Assembly (NCBI GenBank): GCA_029237695.1
Contig: CM055272.1
Span: 11,210,042 to 11,274,041 of the forward strand
Reading direction: 5' to 3'
Source: Conchocele bisecta
Taxonomy: Eukaryota; Mollusca; Bivalvia; Lucinida; Thyasiridae
Length of the DNA: 64,000 nucleotides
Each line of letters begins with the position of its first letter. Within the stretch, counting starts at the first letter, position 1. Below are positions 1-11,839 of the stretch, piece after piece. The notes under the pieces are model-generated. The model made no database searches. It was not told the DNA's origin and saw only the letters and a list, made by a program, of their open reading frames with translations. The position numbers and the translations under genes were made by a program.

Positions 1-2240
1 ATGCTGTGATAAATCCACGACTCTCAGACCCCCCCCCCCCCCCACCCCAACACCAAGGGCAAGGGTCACTGTCTTTGTGGTTTCATAAACTTGACATTGG
101 GGGAAATTTGTTATACATGCCTTTCTCTAATGTTTCTCTATCATGCTGTGACAAATCCACGACACTCAGACCCCCACTAACCCCTATGTCAAGGTCACAA
201 TCTTAGTGCTATCATAAACTTAACATTGTGGGAAACTTGTTATAATTTTCCTTTCACCACGATTCTTGATATTATACACAGCCCTTCCACTAATGGTTCT
301 CTATCATGCCATGCCAAATCCACGATCCTCGCAAACTTAAAGGCACATGCCCACTCAGTAGGCACACCATGTTCGTTATAGGAATTAAATAAGTGTATAA
401 TTGTGTCACTATTCCAACAGTTCTAAAAATTACGTCTGATATAAAATGTATAATAATGCCAATAAATAATTGGGGTAATGGTGAATGAATGTTTATTTTG
501 CCAGAAAATGTCTCGGGTTGATGTCTGTTATATTACAGAACAGTTTGTGCCTACTGAGTGGACATGTACCTTTAACATTGGGGGGAATGTGTTATAATTT
601 ATGTTTCCTTTCACACAGCTTCTTGATATTCGTTAAACTAAAGCACCACCAGGCGCGCTTCTTTGTCTTCTGACAACCCAAGGTCACAGTCTAATTCTTT
701 CATAATCGTAACTTTGGGGGAATTTGTTATATTTTCTGTTTCCTTTCACCAAGCGTATTGCTATTTCACACATGCCTTTCTCTAATGATTATCTATCATA
801 CCGTGACAAATCCACGACACTCAGACCCCGCTAACTCTCGGCCTAACCCCAAGGTCAATGTCCCAATCTTATTTCTTTCATAAACTTAACGTTAGGGGAA
901 ATTTGTTATAATTTCTGTTTCCTTTCACCGCTCTTCTTGATATTTTACACAGACCTTCCTTTAATGGTTCTCTATAATGCCATCCCAAATCCACGACCCT
1001 GAGATCCCCACTAATCCCTAGGCCAAGGTCACAATGTTAGTGCTTTCACAAACTTAACATTTGGTTTCCTTTCCCAAATGTATTGATAATTCAAACATGC
1101 CTTTCTCTAATGATTATCTATCGACACTCAGACCCCGCTAACTCTCAGCCTAACCCCAAGGTCAATGTCCCAATCGTATTTCTTTCATAAACTTAACGTT
1201 TCCTTTCACCGCTCTTCTTGATATTTTTATTTTTTACCCCCCCCCCCCCCCCCCCCCGCAACGAGTTGTTGGGGTATACTGGAGTCAGGTTGTCCGAGCA
1301 ACCAAGGGTGTAGAAGAGGCCATGGGGCGGAGCCTAACACAAAAGAATCCTATTCCGTGTGGCCCCTTATTCTATTCATTACAAGGGGCCATCTCTTTGA
1401 TCTAGAACAATGGAAATGGCCCCTTCTTCACTATTGGTGGTCCGTCCGTCCGTCCGTCCGTCCATCCGTCCGTCACTAAACTTAACATCAGAGAAATATG
1501 TTACAACTTCATCTAAAATGTTTAATATTTCACACATGCATTCCTAAGGCTCTACTACCATGCTGTGCCAAATCCACGACGGTCCAACCCCCGCTGATCC
1601 CAAGGTCAAGGTCAAATACTTAGTCTCTTTACAAAACTTAACATCAGAGAAATATGTTATAACTTCTATTTCCTTCATCGAAAATTCTTAATATTTCATG
1701 CATGCATTCCTCTAAGGCTCTACTATCATGCCGTGACAAAGCCCTGCTGATTTCGAGGTCAAGGTCACATACTTAGTCTCTTTACAAAACTAAACATCAG
1801 AGAAATCCGTTATAACTTCTATTTCCTTGCTCGGATCTGCTTCACATTTCACACACACATTGCTCCAATGGACCTCTACCACCCTGTGACAAATTCACAT
1901 TGGTGCTGTCCCCGCTAAGCCCATAGTCAGAGTTTACATATTTAGGGGTACCTGGGTCCACGCGGGGGGGGTGGGGGGGGGGGGGCTGTATTCCGTAAGC
2001 CTCGCTTACTGATCAATCTAGTTTACACAAACCTTCCTCTAATGGTTCTCTATCATTCCATGCCAATTCCACGACCCTCAAACCCCCGCTAACCCCAAGG
2101 TCAAGGTCACAATATTAGCGCTTTCGCAAACTTAACATTTGAGGAAATTTGTTATAATTTCTGTTTCCTTTCACACAGCTTCTTGATATTCGTTAAACTA
2201 AAGCACCACCAGGCACCCTTCGTTGTCTTCTGACAACTGT
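1..2240. repeat. Decayed ~190-200 bp tandem repeat array
   Basis: Repeated units share a 'TTTCCTTTCAC' block, 'AATCCACGAC' followed by a C-rich stretch, and 'CCAAGGTCAAGGTCAC', then an 'AAACTTAACATT' block. Units are diverged and interrupted by poly-C tracts (31-50, 1237-1257), by GTCC microsatellites (about 1441-1475) and by the MITE at about 336-576. Short open frames here are by-products of the repeats. No gene is seen. Confidence 0.8.
336..578. mobile_element. Short MITE with 'ACATGCCCACTCAGTAGGCA' terminal inverted repeats
   Basis: The left end reads GGCACATGCCCACTCAGTAG and the right end carries the reverse complement with one change (TGCCTACTGAGTGGACATGT). The interior matches the ends of the longer copy at 23215-23775 and the 3' part of the copy at 10734-11085, so this is a ~240-bp internally deleted member of one family. 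It has no coding capacity. Confidence 0.7.
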
Positions 2241-3326
2241 TTGTTTTTCTATAACTTATAAACCGCTTCACCGATTTTGATTATATGTGGCCACATTGTG
2301 TGTCTAGTGATGGTGTTTTTATTTACATACGACCCACGTCCGACCGCACAAGGTCACGGTCAATGAGGACTTATGTTCACCTTGTTGTTAAGGCAAATGC
2401 GTAAAGTTTTTTTTTACTATGATTATTATCAAGGCTTGCAGCGAGGGGACTAGCTTCCTAATAATGATGCCAGTTCTTGTTATTATCGTGACGGCCAGCG
2501 ACGCTATTAGCTTCGTAATAACGATGGCTATAAATAAAATTGAATTAGCAACCCCCAATTGAATAAAATCCTAGGTATGTTAATGTCCCCTCCACCGAAT
2601 GGTCAGGGGGCATATATTGTTACTGGCGTCTGTACAGGGTCAAGGTCACATGCATGTACGTTTGAAACCTTAAGACTCGGGAAAATGTCTTATAATTTAA
2701 ATTTACTTGCACGGTTCTGCTTGATATTTCACACACACATTTGCTCTAATTGTCCTATACTAGCCTGTGACAAATACCCACGATCGTCCAGCCATGTCTG
2801 TTTCCTTGATTGGATATGCTTGATAGTTCACACACGTATTGCTTTATTAGTCCTCTACCGCCCTGTGACAAATCTATGATCGTTCCACCCCCGTTAAGAC
2901 CAGGGCCAAGGTGACATATTTGGTGCATTCGAAACGTTAACGCTGGGGTAAATGTCTTATTACGATATTTTATGCACGCGTTGCTCTAATGGTCCTCTAC
3001 CGCTCTGTGAAAAATCCACGATCGTCCCACCCGCGCTAAGCCCAGCGTCAAGGTCACATACTTGGTGCATTAGAAACTTGGTTAAGTGTCTTATAATGTC
3101 TGTTTCATTGCATGTATCTGCTTGATATTTCACACACCCATTGCTGTGATGGTTTACGACAAATCCATGCTTCTCTGGCCCTCTGTGTTTTCAACCGTAC
3201 TTCGTATTCTTTGGCTGCCAGCGGGGGCCGACAGGCTACATTTCTAGTTCAGTATTGTTTAACCAACCGCCAATGTTTTACAGGCAACTCCTACGCGCAC
3301 TTGAGTTCACTTTGACCTACTTTCAC
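2241..3326. repeat. Gene-free stretch with further diverged tandem units
   Basis: About 2241-2600 is AT-rich and holds nothing I recognise. From about 2640 to 3190, 4-5 diverged units of ~155 bp repeat 'GATATTTCACACAC', 'GGTCCTCTACCGC', 'TGTGACAAATC' and 'CAAGGTCACAT'. No supported gene. Confidence 0.55.
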
Positions 3327-3372
3327 GGTGGTATCATGCTATTTTCATATGCAAATGAGGCATGCCATTTTT
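3327..3372. repeat. Left fragment of an interrupted dispersed repeat
   Basis: The sequence running through 'CATATGCAAATGAGGCATG' is also found at about 23365-23410, where it continues without a break into 'TTATTATTTATGCTAATAAAATGCG'. Here the continuation is found only at 10734. The two halves are one repeat copy split by the 7.4-kb element between them. Confidence 0.8.
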
Positions 3373-6300
3373 AGCTCACCTGAGCAAAGCTCATGTGAGC
3401 TATTGTTATGGCAAAGTGTCCGTCGTCCGTGTCGTCCGTCCGTCCGTCCGGGCACACATTAGGGTACTTATGTGGCTAGCCCCACAGGGTTATGGACTTG
3501 GTAAAGGATAGGGTTGGTTACAATTAGCCACCTAAAAAATTGTTTTATGTGGCTAAAAATCGTTTTATGTGGCTAATATTTAACATGTGATAAGCCACAT
3601 AAGTATAGTAATGTAAGAACGTCCGTCCGTCCGTCCGTCCGTCCGTGAACATTTTCAATCATCTTCTTCTCCCGAACTGCTGAGCCGATATTGGTTAAAC
3701 TTCACAGGGATGATATATGGGTGATGCCATTTCAGATTTGTTAAAATGGAGGTCATCGACAATCCAAGATGGCCGCCATGGAAAAGTAGGTCAAATTCTT
3801 AAAAAATCTTCTTCTCACGAACCGCCAGGCCGATTTCGACGATACTTGGTATGAATGATCGATAGTTAGCGCTGTTTCAAATTATTTTTAACCGAATATA
3901 GTCATGTATAATGATATCAAATCGAAGGTATTGACGAGACAATCACTCTGGAACATTTTTTGTCTAAATCATATGATTACGTCATCCAAGATGGCCACCG
4001 ATAGTTCAAATGGTCATTCTTTTACTAAAGATTTCAAACGTCTTTTTCTTGTAAACTGCTTGGCCGATATTGGCCAAACTTAACTGTAATGGTCTGTGGT
4101 TGAAGCCTGTTAATTTTTGTTAAAATGGAGGTCATCACCAAATCCAAGATGGCCGCCGTTAAGAAGTAGGTCAAATTCTTAAAAAATCTTCTTCTCACGA
4201 ACTGCTAGGCCGATTTCGACGATACTGGGTATGAATGATCGATAGTTAGCGCTGTTTCAGATTTGTTCATATGGTGGCCCCTGGGTCAAAAATGGGCGTC
4301 GCCCGAGGGGTCAAATAGGGGTAAATTTTATTTTTAACCGAATATAGTGATATAATATATCAAATCGAAGGTATTGACGAGACGATCACTCTGGAGAATT
4401 TTTTGTCTAAATCAGATGATTACGTCATCCAAGATGGCCACTGATAGTTCAAAAGGTCATTCTTTTACTAAAGATTTCAAACGTCTTTTTCTTGTGAACT
4501 GCTTGGCCGATATTGGCCAAACTTAACTGTAATGGTCTGTGGGTGAAGCCTGTTCATTTTTGTTAAAATGGAGGTCATCACCAAATCCAAGATGTCCGCC
4601 GTTGAAAAGTAGGTCAGATTGTCAAAAAATCTTCTTCTCACAAACCTCCAGGCCGATTTCGACGAAACTTGGTGTGAATGATTGATAGTTAACGTTGTTT
4701 CAGATTTGTTCTTATGGTGGCCCCTGGGTCAAAAATGAGCGTGGCCCGAGGGGTCAACTATGGGTCAAATTATATTTTTGCCCGAATATGGTCATATAAT
4801 ATATCAAATCGAAGGCATCGACTAGTCGATCACTCTGGGGCATTTTTTGTCTAAATCAGATGATTTTTGTCATCCAAGATGGCCACCGAAAAGTAAAAAA
4901 GTTGTTCTTTTACTAAAGATTTCAAACGTATTCTTCTTGTGAACTGCTTGGCCGATATTGGCCAAACTTAACAGTAATGGTCTGTGGTGAAGCCTGTCCA
5001 TTTTTTTGTTAAAATGGAGGTCATCACCAAATCCAAGATGTCCGCCGTTGAAAAGTAGGTCAAATTGTCAAAAAATCTTCTCACAAACCTCCAGGCCGAT
5101 TTCCGACGAAACTTGGTGTGAATGATTGATAGTTAACGCTGTTTCAGATTTGTTTCATATGGTGGCCCCTGGGTCAAAAATGGGCGTGGAGTGGGGTCAA
5201 CAGGGTCAAATTATATTTTTGCCCGAATATGGTCATATAATATATCAAATCGAAGGTATCGACTAGTCGATCAATCTGGAGCATTTTTTTTGTCTAATAT
5301 CAGATGAATTTGTCATCCAAGATGGCCACCGAAAGGTATGTTGTTCTTTTACTAAAGATTCAAACGTATTCTTCTTGTGAACTGCTTGGACAATATTGGC
5401 CAAACTTAACTGTAATGGTCTGTGGTGAAGTCTGTCCATTTTTGTTAAAATGGAGTCATCACCAATCCAAGATGTCCGCCTTGAAAAGTAGGTCAAATTG
5501 TCAAAAAATCTTCTCACAAACCTCCAGGCCGATTTCGACGAAACTTGGTGTGAATGATTGATAGTTAACGCTGTTTTCAGATTTGTTCATATGGTGGCCC
5601 CTGGGTCAAAAATGGGCGTGGCCCGAGGGGTCAACTAGGGTCAAATTATATTTTTGCCCGAATATGGTCATATAATATATCAAATCGAAGGTATCGACTA
5701 GTCGATCACTCTGGAGCATTTTTTGTCTATATCAGAGATTTGTCATCCAAGATGGCCACCGAAAGGTAAAAAAGTTTGTTCTTTTACTAAAGATTTCAAA
5801 CGTATTCTTCTTGTGAACTGCTTGGTCAATATGGCCAAACTTAAACTGTAATGGTCTGTGGGTAAAGTCTGTCCATTTTTGTTTAAATGAGGTCATCACC
5901 AAATCCAAGATGTCCGCCGTTGAAAAGTAGGTCAAATTGTCAAAAATCTTCTTCTCACAAACCTCCTGGCCGATTTCGACGAAACGTGGTGTGAATGATG
6001 ATAGTTAACGCTGTTCAGATTCGTTCATATGGTGGCCCCTGGGTCAAAAATTGGCGTGGCCCGAGGGGTCAACTGGGGTCAAATATTTTTTTTATTTTTG
6101 CCCGAATATGGTCATAATATATAAAATCGAAGGTATCGACTATCGATCACTCTGGAGCATTTTTGTCTATATCAGATGATTTTGTCATCCAAGATGGCCA
6201 CCGAAAGGTAAAAAATTGTTCTTTTACTAAAGATTTCAAACGTATTCTTCTTGTGAACTGCTTGGCCGATATTGGCCAAACTTAACTGTAAATGGTCTTT

Positions 6301-9300
6301 GGGTGAAGTCTGTCCATTTTTTGTTAAAATGGAGGTCATTCACCAATCCAAGATGTCCGCCGTTGAAAAGTAGTCAAATTGTCAAAAAATCTTCTCTCAC
6401 AAACCTCCAGGCCGATTTCGACGAAACTTGGTATGAATGATTGATAGTTAACGCTGTTTCAGATTTGTTCTATGGTGGCCTCTGGGTCAAAAATGGGCGT
6501 GGCCCGAGGGGTCAACTAGGGGTCAAATTATATTTTTGGCCCGAATATGGTCATATAATATATAAAATCGAAGGTATCGACTAGTCGATCACTCTGAGCA
6601 TTTTTTAAAATCTAAATCATGATTTTGTCATCCAAGATGGCCACCGAAAAAAAAAAGTAAAAAAGTTGTTTCTTTTACTAAAGATTTCAAACGTATTCTT
6701 CTTGTGAAACTGCTTGGCCGATATTGGCCAAACTTAACTGTAATGGTCTGAGGGTGAAGCCTGTCCATTTTTGTTAAAATGGAGGTCATCACCAAATCCA
6801 AGATGTCCCGTCGTTGAAAAGTAGGTAAAATTGTCAAAAAATCTTCTTCTCACAAACCTCCTGGCCGATTTCGACGAAACTTGGTGTGAATGATTGATAG
6901 TTAACGCTGTTTCAGATTTGTTCATATGGTGGCCCCTGGATCAAAAATGGGCGTGGCCCGAGGGGTCAACTAGGGGTCAAATTATATTTTTGCCCGAATA
7001 TGGTCATATAATATATCAAATCGAAGGTATCGACTAGTCGATCACTCTGGAGCATTTTTTGTCTATATCAGATGATTTTGTCATCCAAGATGGCCACCGA
7101 AAGGTAAAAAAGTTGTTCTTTTACTAAAGATTTCAAACGTATTCTTCTTGTGAACTGCTTGGTCAATATTGGCCAAACTTAACTGTAATGGTCTGTGGGT
7201 GAAGTCTGTCCATTTTTGTTTAAATGGAGGTCATCACCAAATCCAAGATGTCCGCCGTTGAAAAGTAGGTCAAATTGTCAAAAAATCTTCTCACAAACCT
7301 CCTGGCCGATTTCGACGAAACGTGGTGTGAATGATTGATAGTTAACGCTGTTTCAGATTCGTTCATATGGTGGCCCCTGGGTCAAAAATGGGCGTGGCCC
7401 GAGGGGTCAACTAGGGGTCAAATTATATTTTTGCCCGAATATGGTCATATAATATATCAAATCGAAGGTATCGACTAGTCGATCACTCTGGAGCATTTTT
7501 TGTCTATATCAGATGATTTTGTCATCCAAGATGGCCACCGAAAGGTAAAAAAGTTGTTCTTTTACTAAAGATTTCAAACGTATTCTTCTTGTGAACTGCT
7601 TGGCCGATATTGGCCAAACTTAACTGTAATGGTCTGTGTGTGAAGTCTGTCCATTTTTGTTAAATGGAGGTCATCACCAAATCCAAGATGTCCGCCGTTG
7701 AAAAGTAGGTCAAATTGTCAAAAAATCTTCTTCTCACAAACCTCCAGGCCGATTTCGACGAAACTTGGTATGAATGATTGATAGTTAACGCTGTTTCAGA
7801 TTTGTTCATATGGTGGCCTCTGGGTCAAAAATGGGCGTGGCCCGAGGGGTCAACTAGGGGTCAAATTATATTTTTGCCCGAATATGGTCATATAATATAT
7901 AAAATCGAAGGTATCGACTAGTCGATCACTCTGGAGCATTTTTTATCTAAATCAGATGATTTTGTCATCCAAGATGGCCACCGAAAGGTAAAAAAGTTGT
8001 TCTTTTACTAAAGATTTCAAACGTATTCTTCTTGTGAACTGCTTGGCCGATATTGGCCAAACTTAACTGTAATGGTCTGAGGGTGAAGCCTGTCCATTTT
8101 TGTTAAAATAGAGGTCATCACCAAATCCAAGATGTCCCGTCGTTGAAAAGTAGGTCATTGTCAAAAAATCTTCTTCTCACAAACCTCCTGGCCGATTTCG
8201 ACGAAACTTGGTGTGAATGATTGATAGTTAACGCTGTTTCAGATTTGTTCATATGGTGGCCCCTGGATCAAAAATGGGCGTGGCCCGAGGGGTCAACTAG
8301 GGGTCAAATTATATTTTTGCCCGAATATGGTCATATAATATATCAAATCGAAGGTATCGACTAGTCGATCACTCTGGAGCATTTTTTGTCTATATCAGAT
8401 GATTTTGTCATCCAAGATGGCCACCGAAAGGTAAAAAAGTTGTTCTTTTACTAAAGATTTCAAACGTATTCTTCTTGTGAACTGCTTGGTCAATATTGGC
8501 CAAACTTAACTGTAATGGTCTGTGGGTGAAGTCTGTCCATTTTTGTTTAAATGGAGGTCATCACCAAATCCAAGATGTCCGCCGTTGAAAAGTAGGTCAA
8601 ATTGTCAAAAAATCTTCTTCTCACAAACCTCCTGGCCGATTTCGACGAAACGTGGTGTGAATGATTGATAGTTAACGCTGTTTCAGATTCGTTCATATGG
8701 TGGCCCCTGGGTCAAAAATTGGCGTGGCCCGAGGGGTCAACTAGGGGTCAAATTATATTTTTGCCCGAATATGGTCATATAATATATAAAATCGAAGGTA
8801 TCGACTAGTCGATCACTCTGGAGCATTTTTTGTCTATATCAGATGATTTTGTCATCCAAGATGGCCACCGAAAGGTAAAAAAGTTGTTCTTTTACTAAAG
8901 ATTTCAACAAACGTATTCTTCTTGTGAAACTGCTTGGCCGATATTGGCCAAACTTAACTGTAATGGTCTGTGTGTGAAGTCTGTCCATTTTTGTTAAAAT
9001 GGAGGTCATCACCAAATCCAAGATGTCCGCCGTTGAAAAGTAGGTCAAATTGTCAAAAAATCTTCTCACAAACCTCCAGGCCGATTTCGACGAAACTTGG
9101 TGTGAATGATTGATAGTTAACGCTGTTTCAGATTTGTTCATATGGTGGCCCCTGGGTCAAAAATGGGCGTGGCCCGAGGGGTCAACTAGGGGTCAAATTA
9201 TATTTTTGCCCGAATATGGTCATATAATATATCAAATCGAAGGTATGGACTAGTCGATCACTCTGGAGCATTTTTTTTCTAAATCAGATGATTTTATCAT

Positions 9301-10733
9301 CCAAGATGGCCACCGAAAGGTAAAAAAGTTGTTCTTTTACTAAAGATTTCAAACGTATTCTTCTTGTGAACTGCTTGGCCGATATTGGCCAAACTTAACT
9401 GTAATGGTCTGTGGGTGAAGTCTGTCCATTTTTGTTAAAATGGAGGTCATCACCAAATCCAAGATGTCCGTCGTTGAAAAGTAGGTCAAATTGTCAAAAA
9501 ATCTTCTTCTCACAAACCTCCAGGCCGATTTCGACGAAACTTGGTATGAATGATTGATAGTTAACGCTGTTTCAGATTTGTTCATATGGTGGCCTCTGGG
9601 TCAAAAATGGGCGTGGCCCGAGGGGTCAACTAGGGGTCAAATTATATTTTTGCCCGAATATGGTCATATAATATATCAAATCGAAGGTATCGACTAGTCG
9701 ATCACTCTGGAGCATTTTTTATCTAAATCAGATGATTTTGTCATCCAAGATGGCCACCGAAAGGTAAAAAAGTTGTTCTTTTACTAAAGATTTCAAACAT
9801 ATTCTTGTGAATTGCTTGGCCGACATTGGCCAAACTTAACTGTAATGGTCTGTGGGTGAAGCCTGTCCATTTTTGTTAAAATGGAGGTCATCACCAAATC
9901 CAAGATGTCCGCCGTTGAAAAGTAGGTCAAATTGTCAAAAAAATCTTCTTCTCACAAACCTCCATGCTGATTTCGACGAAACTTGGTGTGAATGATTGAT
10001 ATTTAACGCTGTTTCAGATTTGTTCATATGGTGGCACCTGTCAAAAATGGGCGTGGCCCGAGGGGTCAACTAGGGGTCAAATTATATTTTTGACCGAATA
10101 TGGTCATATAATATATCCAATCCAAGGTATCGACGAGACGATCACTCTGGAGCATGTTTTGCCAAAATCAGATGATTACGTCATCCAAGATGGCCACCGA
10201 CAGGTCAAAAGGTTGTTCTTTTACTAAAGATTTCAAAGGACTTCTTCTTGTGAACTGCTGGGCCGATATTGACCAAACTTAACTGAAATGGTTTGTTGGT
10301 GAAGCCTGTTCATTTTTGTCAAAATGGAGGTCATCACCAAATCCAAGATGTCCGCGGTTGAAAAGTAGGTCAAATTGTCAAAAAATCTTCTTCTCACAAA
10401 ACGCCAGGACGATTTCGACGAAATTTTGTATGAATGATCGATAGTTAACGCTGATTCAGATTTGTTCATATGGTGGCCTCTGGGTCAAAAATGGTCATGG
10501 CCCGAGGGGTCAAATAGGGGTCAAGTTTTATTTTTGACCGAATATGGTCATTTTATATATCAAATCGAAGGTATAGCAGTAAATCACATGCACATTCGCA
10601 ATATATGTTAGATCAGAAGGTACCAACAGATTGTGTGGAACATTTGAAGTTGTAAGTGAAGAGTCTTTCTGAAATAAAGATGACCACTGTGGAGGCTTTT
10701 AGGTGAGCGATACAGGCCCATTTGGGCCTCTTG
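3373..10733. mobile_element. 7.4-kb insertion with terminal hairpins, filled by a 441-bp tandem array
   Basis: The left end (3373-3401) is a near-perfect palindrome: AGCTCACCTGAGC, AAA, GCTCATGTGAGCT. The right end is AGGTGAGC (10701) followed by a hairpin AGGCCCA-TT-TGGGCCT (10714-10729) and CTTG. Between them are a GTCC microsatellite and ~15 long tandem units. Flanking DNA at 3372 and 10734 is contiguous in the related copy at about 23.40-23.42 kb, so the ends are real insertion boundaries, inside a T-rich target with no obvious target duplication. It encodes no transposase. The design (terminal hairpins, internal satellite, no coding) resembles bivalve 'pearl'-type or Helitron-like non-autonomous elements. 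That class is inference. Confidence 0.7.
3640..10560. repeat. Tandem array of about fifteen 441-bp units
   Basis: The anchor 'TCATCCAAGATGGCCACCG' recurs near 3990, 4435, 4877, 5314, 5750, 6190, 6630, 7083, 7525, 7968, 8409, 8858, 9299, 9742 and 10183, a spacing of about 441 bp. Each unit also carries 'GGGTCAAAAATGGGCGTGGC' and 'TATCAAATCGAAGGTAT'. Central units (about 6.9-9.7 kb) are most alike and edge units most diverged, as expected from unequal exchange. Some units (5.2-6.7 kb) carry scattered single-base indels. Open frames of 60-100 codons inside it are artefacts of the period. Confidence 0.92.
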
Positions 10734-11560
10734 TTTAATTATTTATACTAATTAAATGCGTCACCTGAAAAATTAATATTTAAGACAGATTATAAGGAAT
10801 GATCATTGTACATCGAAAAATAAATACAGAGAATAAATTATAAGTAATGTCCGTTAACAATATAAGGGAAACAGGGTTATTATCGCCCCTCCACGTGAAC
10901 TTAGTGTTGGAGGAAATTTAAACTTCTGATATAAAATATACAATTAATTGCCAATCAATAAACTGTGGAGTGTTTAATGGTTGCATGAATGTATTTTATT
11001 TTTGCCAGAAAAATGTCCTCGGGTTGGGGATGTCACTTGGTCAACAAGAACGAACAGTTTGTGCCTACTGCGTGGGATATGTTTACCATTTAAGGACCCG
11101 TTATTCTAAAACCTGATCATCCTTTGATTAAAGATAATTGCTTCGTAAATGTGATGGAATATAAATTTAGGTAAACATAATTAACAGCCAGGGCCCGGTT
11201 GTTTCATAAAAACATCAGTTTAGCTTTAGCGGACTGATTAAATCCTTAAACTGAAATGGTTAAAATCCTAATGTTAAAACAGAAGAATTATTTTAAAACC
11301 ATTCAGTTTAAGGAATTTAAACAGTCCCGTTTAAGCTAACGGGATGTTTTGAGCAAACCGGGCCCAGCTTTCCATCATTCTTCACAATTTTTCACAAAGA
11401 ATAAACAGAAAATGTGAAGTGGAACTTAACATTACTAGAATGTACATGTAGCTAATTATACACAGAAAAGAACAAGGACAACGGGACTAAAATCTAATTA
11501 CCTTACAATACTAAACTGTAAATAAATTTGTCAGTTTTGTGCTGTTTGTTAGGCTCATTA
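10734..11560. repeat. Right part of the dispersed repeat interrupted at 3.37 kb
   Basis: 10734-11170 aligns by eye with 23411-23836 (shared 'AAATGCGTCACCT', 'AATACAGAGAATAAAT', 'GTGCCTACTG', 'GATAATTGCTTCGTAAAT'). 11385-11550 aligns with about 29345-29480, beyond the mariner insertion of the other copy. So the repeat is at least ~1.1 kb long, and each copy was hit by different insertions (the 441-bp array element and a foldback MITE here, a mariner there). No gene. Confidence 0.7.
11191..11365. mobile_element. 175-bp foldback MITE ending in GGGCCCGGTT
   Basis: The ends are GGGCCCGGTTGTTT and its complement AAACCGGGCCC. The inner arms also pair ('TTTAGCTTTAGCGGACTG' with 'CAGTCC...TTAAGCTAA'; 'CCTTAAACTGAA' with 'TTCAGTTTAAGG'), so nearly the whole element folds on itself. 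It is absent from the matching place of the repeat copy at 29.25-29.35 kb, which supports a discrete insertion. No coding capacity. Confidence 0.8.
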
Positions 11561-11839
11561 TGTGAGCATTATTTTACCGCTTTTAAGTCCGTCCGTTAAT
11601 ATAATATACAGGTTGCACCCGCATTTTTTAACCAGCTGCATACCTGTAAATGTATAGAAGCTGGCACCTGTAAAATAGTTTTATTTATAACAGCTGAAGC
11701 ATATAAAAATACAAGCTGCAGCTATAACAACATTTACATACAAAAATTTTTATAGCTCCCACCTGTCAGTTTAGTTTTTGGACCCCGTTCGAACATCAAA
11801 ACTAAATTGTATTTTTACAAGTGCAGCTGTATTTATTTA
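11561..11839. other. AT-rich gene-free stretch
   Basis: No open frame or repeat that I can name. It has several 'CAGCTG'-type steps and ends against a poly-C/poly-G block at about 11845-11887. Confidence 0.5.

Noticed and set aside
5263..10469. A family of similar 65-100-codon open frames with a shared protein (start MNKSETALTINHS)
   Set aside because: They recur at the 441-bp period of a satellite array, change length with each indel and have no recognisable domain. They are by-products of the repeat.
3640..10560. CRISPR-like array
   Set aside because: Units are ~441 bp with continuous similarity, not short repeats with unique spacers. The DNA is clearly metazoan.
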